The position numbers and the translations under genes were made by a program. The notes under the pieces were generated by a model. The model had not been told where the DNA came from. It did no database searches and saw only the letters and a program-made list of their open reading frames with translations. Of a stretch of DNA of 10,108 bases, positions 1 to 6,644 are shown one piece after another. Source of the stretch: Balneolaceae bacterium (GTDB taxonomy: Bacteria > Bacteroidota > Rhodothermia > Balneolales > Balneolaceae); assembly GCA_007123985.1 (NCBI GenBank), contig SLGA01000235.1:1-10108 (forward strand), written 5' to 3'. Each line of letters opens with the position of its first letter. The first letter of the stretch is position 1.

Positions 1-575
1 AGGTCCACCACATTTGAATTGAATGAGAGCGCACTTATTTCGGGGGCATAATAGTAAGAAAGATCATCCCACTCTCACCCTTTGTGATAGGGTACATCAT
101 CAAACAAACCATCAAAGCCAATCAAATTCCCATCAATCTGCCTTATTCCCCTCTCATGTAGTATATGTACCCATTTTTCAAACAGGAATAGTGCATTTCC
201 ATCAGTAAAAAGACCATTAATGCCGGGATCACCGGATGCCTCAATGATCAAATCTCCAACCCACCTGTTTTCAATCTGCTCTCCCCTTCCGTAAAGAGTG
301 GTGCGAAATTGATAATCTGCCCCGAGCTTCTCAAGATAAGCTGCTGATGTAACCAATTTAAAGTTTGAGGCGGGCCGCATCAGTTTGTTCCCATTCAGAT
401 CTTCGAGCAGATTGCCGGAGCTGTCTCTCACCTGTACCGACCAGACTGCACTCGATGCTCGGCTGTTTTCGATAATTGTTGAGATTTCGGAAGACTGCGC
501 AGAAACAGCAGAGCGGCTGACAAGAAAACAGCAGATTAGCAGAATGGGTATCAGTACAGCCCGGTTCTGTTCCAT
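1..575 (-). pseudogene. dacB: D-alanyl-D-alanine carboxypeptidase/endopeptidase (PBP4, DacB), interrupted by in-frame TGA; 3' part runs off the window
   Basis: PBP4-type (peptidase S13) enzymes cleave the terminal D-Ala or DD-crosslinks of peptidoglycan in the periplasm. Reading starts at the ATG at 573-575, preceded by an AAAGG ribosome-binding site 6 nt upstream. Residues 1-26 form a signal peptide ending near VSAQ. The catalytic SxxK is S70-N-F-K73 in the context RPASNFK, followed by the family's SGDP motif near 114-117. After YHKG (residue 166) the frame meets TGA at 75-77. Past it the same frame reads EWDDLSYYYAPEISALSFN, clearly family sequence. The family has G-W-x-W-[DN]-D here, so TGA replaces the conserved Trp (TGG). 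The normal product is about 450-490 residues, so a 166-residue product would lack most of the fold and the later SxN and KTG motifs. It lies 9 bp after the PTS EIIA gene. UGA ends other genes in this window, so recoding is unlikely. A sequencing or assembly error remains possible. Family call is sure; pseudogene status is moderate. Confidence 0.8.
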
Positions 576-584
576 GGAAAACCT

Positions 585-1055
585 TTAATTACCAAAATAT
601 TTTATCTCTTCCTGCTCAAATACATCCAGTATTTCATCAGAGGAGTTACAGGCCAGGAGTGTATCCCGAAACGATACACTGTTCATTAATCGTGAAATTC
701 GGCTTAAAAGTTTGATATGAACACTGTTTTTCTTTTCAGGGCCCACCAGCAGAAAAGCCATCTTTACAGGCTTTTCGTCAATTGAATCAAACTCGATGGG
801 CTCTTTTAAAATGGCAAAACTTGCAAGATTTTCATCGATAAATGACACCTTCCCATGAGGAATAGCCAGGCTTTTCCCCACTCCGGTTGACATAATTCGT
901 TCTCTCTCAAAAACCGATTTACGAATTTCTTCAAGCTGGCCATCCTCCACTTTTTCCTTCAGCGTGTCAATCATCAAGTTTAGCAGTTCCTCTTTATCGG
1001 ACACATTTGCATTGGAGAGAATGGTGGTGTTATCAAGTAGCGAGTAGAGATTCAT
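585..1055 (-). CDS. PTS sugar transporter subunit IIA, PtsN/fructose-type (EIIA-2 domain)
   Basis: This 156-residue protein is a single EIIA type-2 domain of the phosphoenolpyruvate phosphotransferase system, the family of nitrogen-PTS PtsN and fructose EIIA. The phosphorylatable histidine is H67 in the signature STGVGKSLAIPHGKV (56-70). The second conserved histidine is H113 in VHIKLLSRI. Length matches stand-alone EIIA-Ntr proteins, and no EIIB or EIIC domain is fused. In this family the protein usually acts as a cytoplasmic phospho-relay regulator rather than a transporter part; that role is inferred here, since no EI, HPr or permease gene is in view. It is the first gene of a leftward pair with dacB, 9 bp apart. 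The start ATG at 1053-1055 has only a weak GAG-like site upstream but lies 31 nt downstream of a sigma70-like promoter candidate. I leave the symbol empty because ptsN and fruA-type domains cannot be separated by eye. Confidence 0.9.
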   Translation of the reverse strand: MNLYSLLDNTTILSNANVSDKEELLNLMIDTLKEKVEDGQLEEIRKSVFERERIMSTGVGKSLAIPHGKVSFIDENLASFAILKEPIEFDSIDEKPVKMAFLLVGPEKKNSVHIKLLSRISRLMNSVSFRDTLLACNSSDEILDVFEQEEIKYFGN

Positions 1056-1086
1056 AAAAAATTTATTCTCGTTTTGAATGAGTTAT

Positions 1087-1115
1087 AATATAAGCTGAAA
1101 ATGAGTGAATGTTAA
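1087..1115 (-). promoter_or_regulatory. candidate promoter for the PTS EIIA-dacB pair
   Basis: On the minus strand TTAACA (1110-1115) is followed after exactly 17 nt by TATATT (1087-1092), a reasonable -35/-10 pair 31 nt upstream of the EIIA start codon. The spacer holds the 10-mer TCATTTTCAG (1095-1104 on this strand), which recurs inverted near the ccmB start. Bacteroidota-type promoters use a different consensus (TAnnTTTG), which TATATTAT matches only partly, so this is a candidate only. Confidence 0.3.
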
Positions 1116-1352
1116 GTAAAACCACCTTTCAGAAGCAAAGGTCAAACGGTTACAAAATTACTGAATCAGGACATTTTTACCGCTTGAAGGTAAGAATCAA
1201 ATCAATCAAAAGATGCTATGGAATACGAATTTATAAGAATAAAGATAGGAGTGATTTTGGGTTGTTGTTGAATCTGGTTTTGTCAATTCAAAATCTATTG
1301 CAAAGCCACATTCTAATGCTTTAAGTTTCAAACAACGGGTTTTTTACCGCCT

Positions 1353-1370
1353 TCATTTTCAGTACTTTTA
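1353..1370 (+). promoter_or_regulatory. candidate promoter/operator element upstream of ccmB
   Basis: TCATTTTCAG (1353-1362) is followed directly by TACTTTTA (1363-1370), close to the Bacteroidota -7 element TAnnTTTG with only the last G missing. It lies 22 nt before the ccmB ATG. A good -33 TTTG is absent; only a T-run occurs at 1339-1345. The same 10-mer sits just upstream of the -10 candidate of the divergent gene, so it may be a shared element. This is weak evidence. Confidence 0.22.
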
Positions 1371-1392
1371 CTGCCCTTACATTAGTGAATAC

Positions 1393-2055
1393 ATGATCCG
1401 ATCGTCCGTAGCTATATTTAAGAAAGAAGTGATGCAGGAACTGCGTACAAAGTATGCATTGAATACCCTTCTTGCGTTTACAGGCTCTTCACTTCTGCTT
1501 ATTTTGTTTACACTTCGGGCGCATCAGATGGATCCTACTCCCAAAAGCGGGCTTATCTGGATCATCATTCTTTTCGCGGCTATGTCGGGCATGATGCGCT
1601 CGTTTGTGCAGGAAGCCGAACGTAAAACCTGGCCACTTCTGCAGCTACATGCAGCCGCATCCGATGTATTTCTGGGAAAACTGATCTACAATTTTTGTTT
1701 CCTGCTGGCACTGCATCTCTTTACCTTCTTTTTTTATATGCTGATGATGAATATGAGCATCGTAAGTATCCCCTATTTTTTAAGTGCTCTTTTTTTTGGT
1801 GCTGCCGGTCTTGCAGCCATCACTACGTTAACTTCTGCAATGATTGCCCAGGCCGATCGAAAAGGAGCTCTTTTTTCTGTGCTTTGCATTCCTCTTGTTG
1901 TGCCTCTGCTGCTTATATTAACGCGAGTTACAAATTCGGCACTTATTTCCGGCCCGGATGGCTCATCCATTAACGACCTTGTGGCACTTGTGGGCTTTTG
2001 CGGTGTTACCATTACAACCGGTATTTTACTATTCGATTTTATTTGGGAAGATTAA
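1393..2055 (+). CDS. ccmB: heme exporter protein CcmB (cytochrome c biogenesis ABC permease)
   Basis: CcmB is the membrane subunit of the CcmAB ABC complex, which works with CcmC in system I cytochrome c maturation and drives release of holo-CcmE. The 220 residues give six hydrophobic segments (roughly 21-41, 51-67, 93-120, 125-149, 157-178 and 193-216). Family-typical motifs are the N-terminal FKKEVMQELRTKYALNT, the SFVQEAERKTWPLLQL stretch, the KGALFSVLCIPLVVPLL segment, and the C-terminal FDFIWED typical of Bacteroidota CcmB. The length fits the family (about 220). The ATG at 1393 is the first in frame and has no clear Shine-Dalgarno sequence. It appears to lead a six-gene rightward run, ending 6 bp before holB. 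The ATPase partner ccmA is not adjacent: upstream is intergenic DNA and a divergent gene. ccmC and ccmE are also not in the window. Confidence 0.92.
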   Translation: MIRSSVAIFKKEVMQELRTKYALNTLLAFTGSSLLLILFTLRAHQMDPTPKSGLIWIIILFAAMSGMMRSFVQEAERKTWPLLQLHAAASDVFLGKLIYNFCFLLALHLFTFFFYMLMMNMSIVSIPYFLSALFFGAAGLAAITTLTSAMIAQADRKGALFSVLCIPLVVPLLLILTRVTNSALISGPDGSSINDLVALVGFCGVTITTGILLFDFIWED

Positions 2056-2061
2056 ACCACT

Positions 2062-3267
2062 ATGGCATTATCAAATAACATATCATTCGGTGATCGGAGA
2101 CTGGTTGGCCAGGCAAACGTAAAAGAACAGATCGAGCGTATTCTACAATCTGAGAGGCATTCACACGCCTACCTTTTAACCGGGCCGGAGGGTTCCGGCA
2201 AAACGGCATTTGCACTTGCGCTTGCTGAGTTCATCAACGGTATCGACAACATTACCGATCTGAAAGGGCATGCGGCCACAAAAAAATCGAGCTGGTACAC
2301 CCATCCCGATATCCACCTCTTTATACCGCATCCGCGAACGGTTTCTGCCGAGGAAATCAATCTGCGAATTGAAATGCTTGCCGAAGATCCCTACGAAATT
2401 GTCGATTTCACACTTCGCCCGGCACTGGAAAATCCTGAGTCCACAAAAAACCTTCAGGCGTTTTACTCTATTCGCTATTATCATAACGTCATTCGCCCTC
2501 GAACGGTTTATAAGCCCAATGAAGGTAAAAAAACTGTAGTAATCATTACCGGAATTGAGACGATGAAAAAGCAGTCAGCAAATGCTTTTTTGAAACTTCT
2601 TGAGGAACCATCGCCCAATCTGATGTTTATCCTAACTGCATCTAAAACAGACCAGCTTCTGCCAACCGTTATTTCACGCTGCCAGCAAATCCGGTTGCAG
2701 CAACTTTCGTATGATGAAGTTGCTGACGGATTGATTCGATTTGAAGGAAAAGAAGAGGATGAAGCCCGGTTACTTGCACGGATATCGGGCGGAAATTACT
2801 CCCTTGCGCGCTTTTTGGATGTAGAGACACTTCAAAAAACCCGGGGTCAAATTGTTGAATTTTTGCGTTACTCCTACACACAGGATGCGGCACTCGTGTT
2901 AGCCCTCATCAAAGACTGGAACAGCAGCCTGAATCGTGAGAATCAAATTGCACTTTGTAATACTTTAGAGCAGTTCCTTCGCGATATTCTCATCTACCGC
3001 GAAACATCAAATACAAGACTTATCACCAATGTTGACCAGGCTGATGTGATTCAAAAATTTTGCTCTTCTATGGAACATGCCGATGTAATTGGGATGATCG
3101 AAAACCTGCAAGAGCTAAAAGGCTTTCTCTATCAAAATATTCAATTTAAATATGTTTTTACGGTTCTTTCTACCCGTTTTACAAATCTGATGCGCGGAAA
3201 TGAGCCGGTAATACCTTCAGATAAACCCTGGCAGCATCTGCCGGCATTTAATGAGGGTATATACTGA
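2062..3267 (+). CDS. holB: DNA polymerase III subunit delta' (clamp-loader AAA+ protein)
   Basis: delta' is a fixed subunit of the clamp-loader complex that loads the beta sliding clamp on primed DNA. This 401-residue protein starts with the typical LVGQANVKEQIERIL (14-28) and HAYLLTGPEGSGKT, with Walker A at 41-48. It also has NAFLKLLEEP (174-183) and the SRC motif (205-207) of clamp-loader subunits, followed by a helical lid and collar region. Two features deviate. The segment after Walker A (59-81) contains none of the four zinc-binding Cys seen in E. coli delta'. The Walker B position reads VVIITGIETM (159-168), without the usual Asp. Loss of ATPase residues is common in delta', so the clamp-loader role still fits. 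The gene follows ccmB by 6 bp, and its TGA overlaps the dapF ATG by one base (TGATG), implying translational coupling. DnaX is excluded by the missing C-terminal tau region and the motif changes. Confidence 0.9.
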   Translation: MALSNNISFGDRRLVGQANVKEQIERILQSERHSHAYLLTGPEGSGKTAFALALAEFINGIDNITDLKGHAATKKSSWYTHPDIHLFIPHPRTVSAEEINLRIEMLAEDPYEIVDFTLRPALENPESTKNLQAFYSIRYYHNVIRPRTVYKPNEGKKTVVIITGIETMKKQSANAFLKLLEEPSPNLMFILTASKTDQLLPTVISRCQQIRLQQLSYDEVADGLIRFEGKEEDEARLLARISGGNYSLARFLDVETLQKTRGQIVEFLRYSYTQDAALVLALIKDWNSSLNRENQIALCNTLEQFLRDILIYRETSNTRLITNVDQADVIQKFCSSMEHADVIGMIENLQELKGFLYQNIQFKYVFTVLSTRFTNLMRGNEPVIPSDKPWQHLPAFNEGIY

Positions 3268-4094
3268 TGGAAAGGCCAACACTGATATTCACCAAAATGC
3301 AAGGTGCCGGCAACGACTTTATCCTGTTTGATAACCGCGGGGTAAAGATGACGGAAAAAGAGCTTTCGAACCTGGCTCCTTCTCTGTGTAACCGGAAGTT
3401 TGGAGTTGGATCCGACGGAATTATAGCCCTCCAGTTTGACGAAACCAAAGAGGCCGATCTGGTAATGCTTTACAAAAATCCGGATGGCAGTGATGCCGGT
3501 ATGTGCGGAAATGGCGCACGCTGTTTTGCCGCTTTTGCTGTTACTCTTGGTTCACCAAAAAAATTTACATTTCGCGTGCACGACAAAGTGTATAAAGCTT
3601 CCGTTAAGAAAAATTCTGTGGTTATTAACTTCCCGCTCGAAACGGAAGTGATGGAACAATCGGTGGCTAACGAACCCATTTTAAATATTTACACCAATAC
3701 CGAGCATATAGTTTGTCCCACTCAAACACATCGGCTGGACGATGAACAGGACCTGGTTCAACGCGGTCGGTTTCTGAGAAATCATCCGAAGTTTAACCCA
3801 AAAGGAACCAATGTAAATTTTGTTGCAGGTGTAGATAAAACCAGCCTCTGCCTTCAAACCTACGAGCGCGGAGTTGAAGATCTTACCCTGGCATGCGGTA
3901 CCGGTGCTATTGCATCAGCACTTGGGTGGCACCACCTGCAGCAAGCAACCGGCGGAAAGCATACCTATAAAATAAAGGTAAAAGGAGGCACTCTCTACGT
4001 TCATTTTTCGTTTGATGAAGAGACAAAAATGTACGATAACATAAAACTGGAAGGCCCCGCAGATTTTGTTTTTGAAGGGCAATATTATCTCTGA
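3267..4094 (+). CDS. dapF: diaminopimelate epimerase
   Basis: DapF interconverts LL- and meso-diaminopimelate, giving the direct precursor of lysine and the cross-linking residue of peptidoglycan; it is cytoplasmic and cofactor-independent. The 275-residue length is normal. Visible motifs: KMQGAGNDF (10-18); the first catalytic cysteine C80 in DAGMCGNGARC; YERGVEDLTLACGTG with the second catalytic cysteine C210 and substrate-binding E200-R201; and the FNPKGTNVNF segment (176-185). The usual G-[NS]-P-H segment before the second half reads NTEH here (144-147), keeping the His but not Gly and Pro. Translation starts at an ATG overlapping the holB stop by one base. The downstream plug gene begins immediately after, or overlaps if its more distal TTG is used. 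Both catalytic cysteines are present, so activity is expected. Confidence 0.96.
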   Translation: MERPTLIFTKMQGAGNDFILFDNRGVKMTEKELSNLAPSLCNRKFGVGSDGIIALQFDETKEADLVMLYKNPDGSDAGMCGNGARCFAAFAVTLGSPKKFTFRVHDKVYKASVKKNSVVINFPLETEVMEQSVANEPILNIYTNTEHIVCPTQTHRLDDEQDLVQRGRFLRNHPKFNPKGTNVNFVAGVDKTSLCLQTYERGVEDLTLACGTGAIASALGWHHLQQATGGKHTYKIKVKGGTLYVHFSFDEETKMYDNIKLEGPADFVFEGQYYL

Positions 4095-4098
4095 TCTG

Positions 4099-5400
4099 TT
4101 GCATCAACCAAAGGTATATTTTCTATTCATATTCGTGATTTCACTGGTTCTGAACTCTTGTACGCTATTTGAATCAACGGGGAGCGAACGCGAACCGTTG
4201 CCGGGTATCAGATCGGTTGAAAATCTTTTCAACGTACCCGGACAGATCGTAGCCGACAACCAAATCCGGTCAGTACAGTTTCATCGCAGTGGAAATGCTG
4301 GCAGTGCTCCCTTCATCGAATTGAACAGCAACCAGCAACTTCACCTGCAGTTTGAAATTCTCCAATTCGAATCGCGACAATTCCGGGTACATATAACACA
4401 TCACAACCCCGATTGGAGCCGTTCTTCAATCGGCAGAGAGTCTTTTACCGAGGGCCTTTTTACAGTATATCTGGACACCGGCAGAATATCATCGGCAAGA
4501 GAGCCACAATACAGGCAGTACAGTTTCAGTTTTCCCAATGAAGATCTTCGCATTCTCAAAAGTGGAAATTATATGATCAGTGTTGAAGATGCAGACACCG
4601 GCTACCTGGTAATGGCACTTCCGTTTTTTGTAACGGAAAATGAGGGCTCAATAGCATCTTCCGTTGAGCAGCTGATTACTCCGAGACAAAATTTGAGAAC
4701 ATCTCACCACCCTGTAAGCCGTTACCGATTACCGGATTTTGTGGATCAGCCTCAGTTCGACCTTGAATTTTACTATGTACAAAACCGGTTTTGGGGACGC
4801 ACTCAGGAAGCTGGAGAGATTGACTTCTCCAGTGCGGTTGAGGTACACTATGAAATGAACAGAAACCGGCCATTTATTGGTGATTATGAATTTCTTGAGC
4901 TGGATCTGACCGATTTCACCCAGAGAAACCCCCAGGTATTAGAATATTTTCCCGCTGAAACGCCTCCAAAAGTGATCTTGTTTGATGATATCAGCGGATT
5001 TTCGGCATCCGGACGGTTAACAGGATCTGGTAGTTTTGGCCGGCCAAACAACAGCTTGAATGCTAAATACGCGGATGTTCATTTCACTTTTGATCCCGGA
5101 ATTACTCCGGAAACCGATTTAGAAATCTATCTTACGGGAGATTTTAACAACTGGGCAATACAATCAGCAAACCGTCTTTCATTTAATGAAGAGATAAATA
5201 GGTGGACTACCGGTGTTATTCTAAAAGAAGGTGTTTACCGATACAAATATATCGTTATGGATGATGGCCGTGTAGATGATCTCTATTTTGATGATCTTTT
5301 TACAAATACCCGCCAGGAATATCATACGTTAGTTTACATGCGCGACAGCCGCGAATTCTATTACCGACTGCTGCAATACAACCACTTTTTTTCAGATTAA
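4099..5400 (+). CDS. type IX secretion system plug protein (DUF5103), probable lipoprotein, non-ATG start
   Basis: DUF5103 proteins are the periplasmic 'Plug' that closes the SprA outer-membrane translocon of the type IX secretion system when PorV is not bound. The product is mainly beta-strand. The family's C-terminal part is clear: a CBM48-like strand pair with TGDFNNW (346-352), then KEGVYRYKYIVMDDG and TRQEYHTLVYMRDSREFYYRLLQY at the end. There is no ATG upstream of the signal sequence. TTG at 4099 gives a good 20-residue lipoprotein signal, charged HQPK, a hydrophobic core, then LNSC with C21 as the lipidated Cys. A TTG at 4066 with GGAAGG 11 nt upstream is the alternative; it adds 11 residues and overlaps dapF by 29 nt. 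I prefer 4099 because of the signal-peptide shape, not the ribosome-binding site. The gap to dapF is 4 nt and to the next gene 7 nt. The family call is strong; lipidation and exact start are inferred. Confidence 0.85.
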   Translation: MHQPKVYFLFIFVISLVLNSCTLFESTGSEREPLPGIRSVENLFNVPGQIVADNQIRSVQFHRSGNAGSAPFIELNSNQQLHLQFEILQFESRQFRVHITHHNPDWSRSSIGRESFTEGLFTVYLDTGRISSAREPQYRQYSFSFPNEDLRILKSGNYMISVEDADTGYLVMALPFFVTENEGSIASSVEQLITPRQNLRTSHHPVSRYRLPDFVDQPQFDLEFYYVQNRFWGRTQEAGEIDFSSAVEVHYEMNRNRPFIGDYEFLELDLTDFTQRNPQVLEYFPAETPPKVILFDDISGFSASGRLTGSGSFGRPNNSLNAKYADVHFTFDPGITPETDLEIYLTGDFNNWAIQSANRLSFNEEINRWTTGVILKEGVYRYKYIVMDDGRVDDLYFDDLFTNTRQEYHTLVYMRDSREFYYRLLQYNHFFSD

Positions 5401-5407
5401 AACCCCT

Positions 5408-6604
5408 ATGCGACTTCTCAAATTTTTTGCTGTTTTTCTTGTCACAGCTATCCTGATTTTTGGTTTTGTTTTGGGCTGGAACTGGAAATCGTTCTCCATT
5501 TTTATTGAAAACAGGGAAGCACTTTCAGAAGGAAACGAGTGGATTATCAAAACAAGTTCACTTCGCGGACTTTCAGAGTTTATGGGTGAAAATCCGCAGT
5601 ACACCTCTGTAGTAAGTATTGTGGCAGATCATCCGGATTCTTCCATCCACTACAACCCGGCTAAACCCCGGGTGATGGGAACCACTGCAAATATTTTTGT
5701 ACTTGCAGCATACTCGCTTTTGTTTGATCGGGATGACTTTTCGCCTGAAACTCCTATTCGCTGGAGTGATGTATCTCAATATCAACTGCCTGATGTTGAC
5801 GGTTCTGTTCATAGGGGCAGTTTCAGAACGGGTACAGATCGGGGGTGGATTAACGATGGCGAATTAACTCTTCATAATGCACTCCGTCTGCTTGCTGAAA
5901 CCAGCGATCTTGCACTGGCTGACTATCTCTGGTGGAAAATTGATCCGGAAATATGGGATCTACTTAAAACTGATCTTCAGCTCGAATCAACCGAAATGCC
6001 TCTCCCCTTTTCAGGGCTATACCTTGCTATTTCTCCTGAAATCCAAAACCGTTCTGTTCCGGAAATTATTGAATATTGGCAGACAGCCCCGGAGAGTGAT
6101 TGGAGAGAACATGTTACGGAACAATCAAGAATATTTGCTGAGGATTCTGTCCGCCGAGAAGAAATCCTGAATTATATGAACAGAAACCGGCTCGGAAATA
6201 CATTCATCGAAGAGAGAAATGCCATGATTCTGTTTCCGAAAACCACCGCTGAAGAGATAACCGGTATGCTGCAACGGCTGATAGAGCATGAAATTATTAA
6301 CGAAAACATAAGCCAAACTCTAATGGATTACATGCGCTGGCCAATGGAGCGACAACCGGGTATTGAAAGAGATTTCCTGGATTATGCAGCCATTTATGAT
6401 AATCGCATGGGTTTGATGAACGGTATCGATTTCGGCACTTCAGCATACACCGGAGATACCACCGTACAGGCATTTTTTCTTGATCGTTTACCAATCGGCT
6501 TCTGGTTCCATGCATCAGGCGGGCATATGCATCAGGATTTTATGCAGCGTTTAATTTACGATCCCGCGCTAATCGCGCAGATGAAACAGGTTATTCAGCA
6601 ATAA
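5408..6604 (+). CDS. class A beta-lactamase-fold protein lacking catalytic Ser/Lys (putative pseudoenzyme), membrane-anchored
   Basis: The 398-residue protein has an N-terminal hydrophobic segment (about 5-24) acting as uncleaved anchor or signal, then a domain resembling class A beta-lactamase/serine hydrolases (PF13354-like). The hallmark helix start is recognisable as VMGTTANIFVLAAY (89-102), but the SxxK dyad (typically S-T-x-K-I) reads T92-T-A-N95. The SDN loop is SDL (166-168) in LLAETSDLALADYL. No Lys of a KTG triad is seen in the matching strand near GIDFGTSAYTGD (339-350). The hydrophobic frame of the fold, including VSIVADHPDSSIHYNP (69-84) and the C-terminal IGFWFHASGG (363-372), is kept. 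No other SxxK occurs. This suggests a binding or structural protein in the envelope rather than a hydrolase. The start is the only ATG near the signal, 7 bp after the plug gene and without a clear Shine-Dalgarno site. Fold assignment is moderate; function unknown. Confidence 0.7.
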   Translation: MRLLKFFAVFLVTAILIFGFVLGWNWKSFSIFIENREALSEGNEWIIKTSSLRGLSEFMGENPQYTSVVSIVADHPDSSIHYNPAKPRVMGTTANIFVLAAYSLLFDRDDFSPETPIRWSDVSQYQLPDVDGSVHRGSFRTGTDRGWINDGELTLHNALRLLAETSDLALADYLWWKIDPEIWDLLKTDLQLESTEMPLPFSGLYLAISPEIQNRSVPEIIEYWQTAPESDWREHVTEQSRIFAEDSVRREEILNYMNRNRLGNTFIEERNAMILFPKTTAEEITGMLQRLIEHEIINENISQTLMDYMRWPMERQPGIERDFLDYAAIYDNRMGLMNGIDFGTSAYTGDTTVQAFFLDRLPIGFWFHASGGHMHQDFMQRLIYDPALIAQMKQVIQQ

Positions 6605-6644
6605 AAACAATATCTTTCAGAACACTTTTTTCAGCATTATCGAA

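Larger units (their letters stand above)
1056..1392. other. divergent intergenic region, no convincing gene
   Basis: These 337 bp separate the divergent EIIA and ccmB genes and are more A/T-rich than the flanking genes. A 71-codon plus-strand frame (1109-1324) exists but has no ribosome-binding site. Its product is Lys/Arg/Ile-rich with no recognised domain, and it overlaps the candidate EIIA promoter, so I do not call it a gene. Two short repeats are visible: a 10-bp inverted pair, CTGAAAATGA at 1095-1104 against TCATTTTCAG at 1353-1362, and a 10-bp direct pair, TTTTTACCGC at 1174-1183 and 1341-1350. No terminator-like hairpin or RNA gene was recognised. Confidence 0.5.

Noticed and set aside
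75..77. TGA in dacB as selenocysteine or as Trp under a changed code
   Set aside because: The position is a structural Trp, not a redox Cys/Sec site, and UGA is used as the normal terminator of holB, dapF and the SDR gene in this window.
23..588. Plus-strand frames opposite dacB
   Set aside because: They are shadows of the dacB reading frame with no family resemblance or start signals.
1109..1324. 71-codon plus-strand frame in the divergent spacer
   Set aside because: No ribosome-binding site, no recognised domain, composition explained by A/T-rich intergenic DNA, and it overlaps the candidate EIIA promoter. A remnant of a small mobile element bounded by the 10-bp inverted repeat was considered but there is no target duplication or transposase trace.
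1174..1350. Direct repeat TTTTTACCGC at 1174-1183 and 1341-1350
   Set aside because: Ten bases in an A/T-rich spacer with no third copy and no regular spacing; not distinguishable from chance and not a CRISPR-like array.
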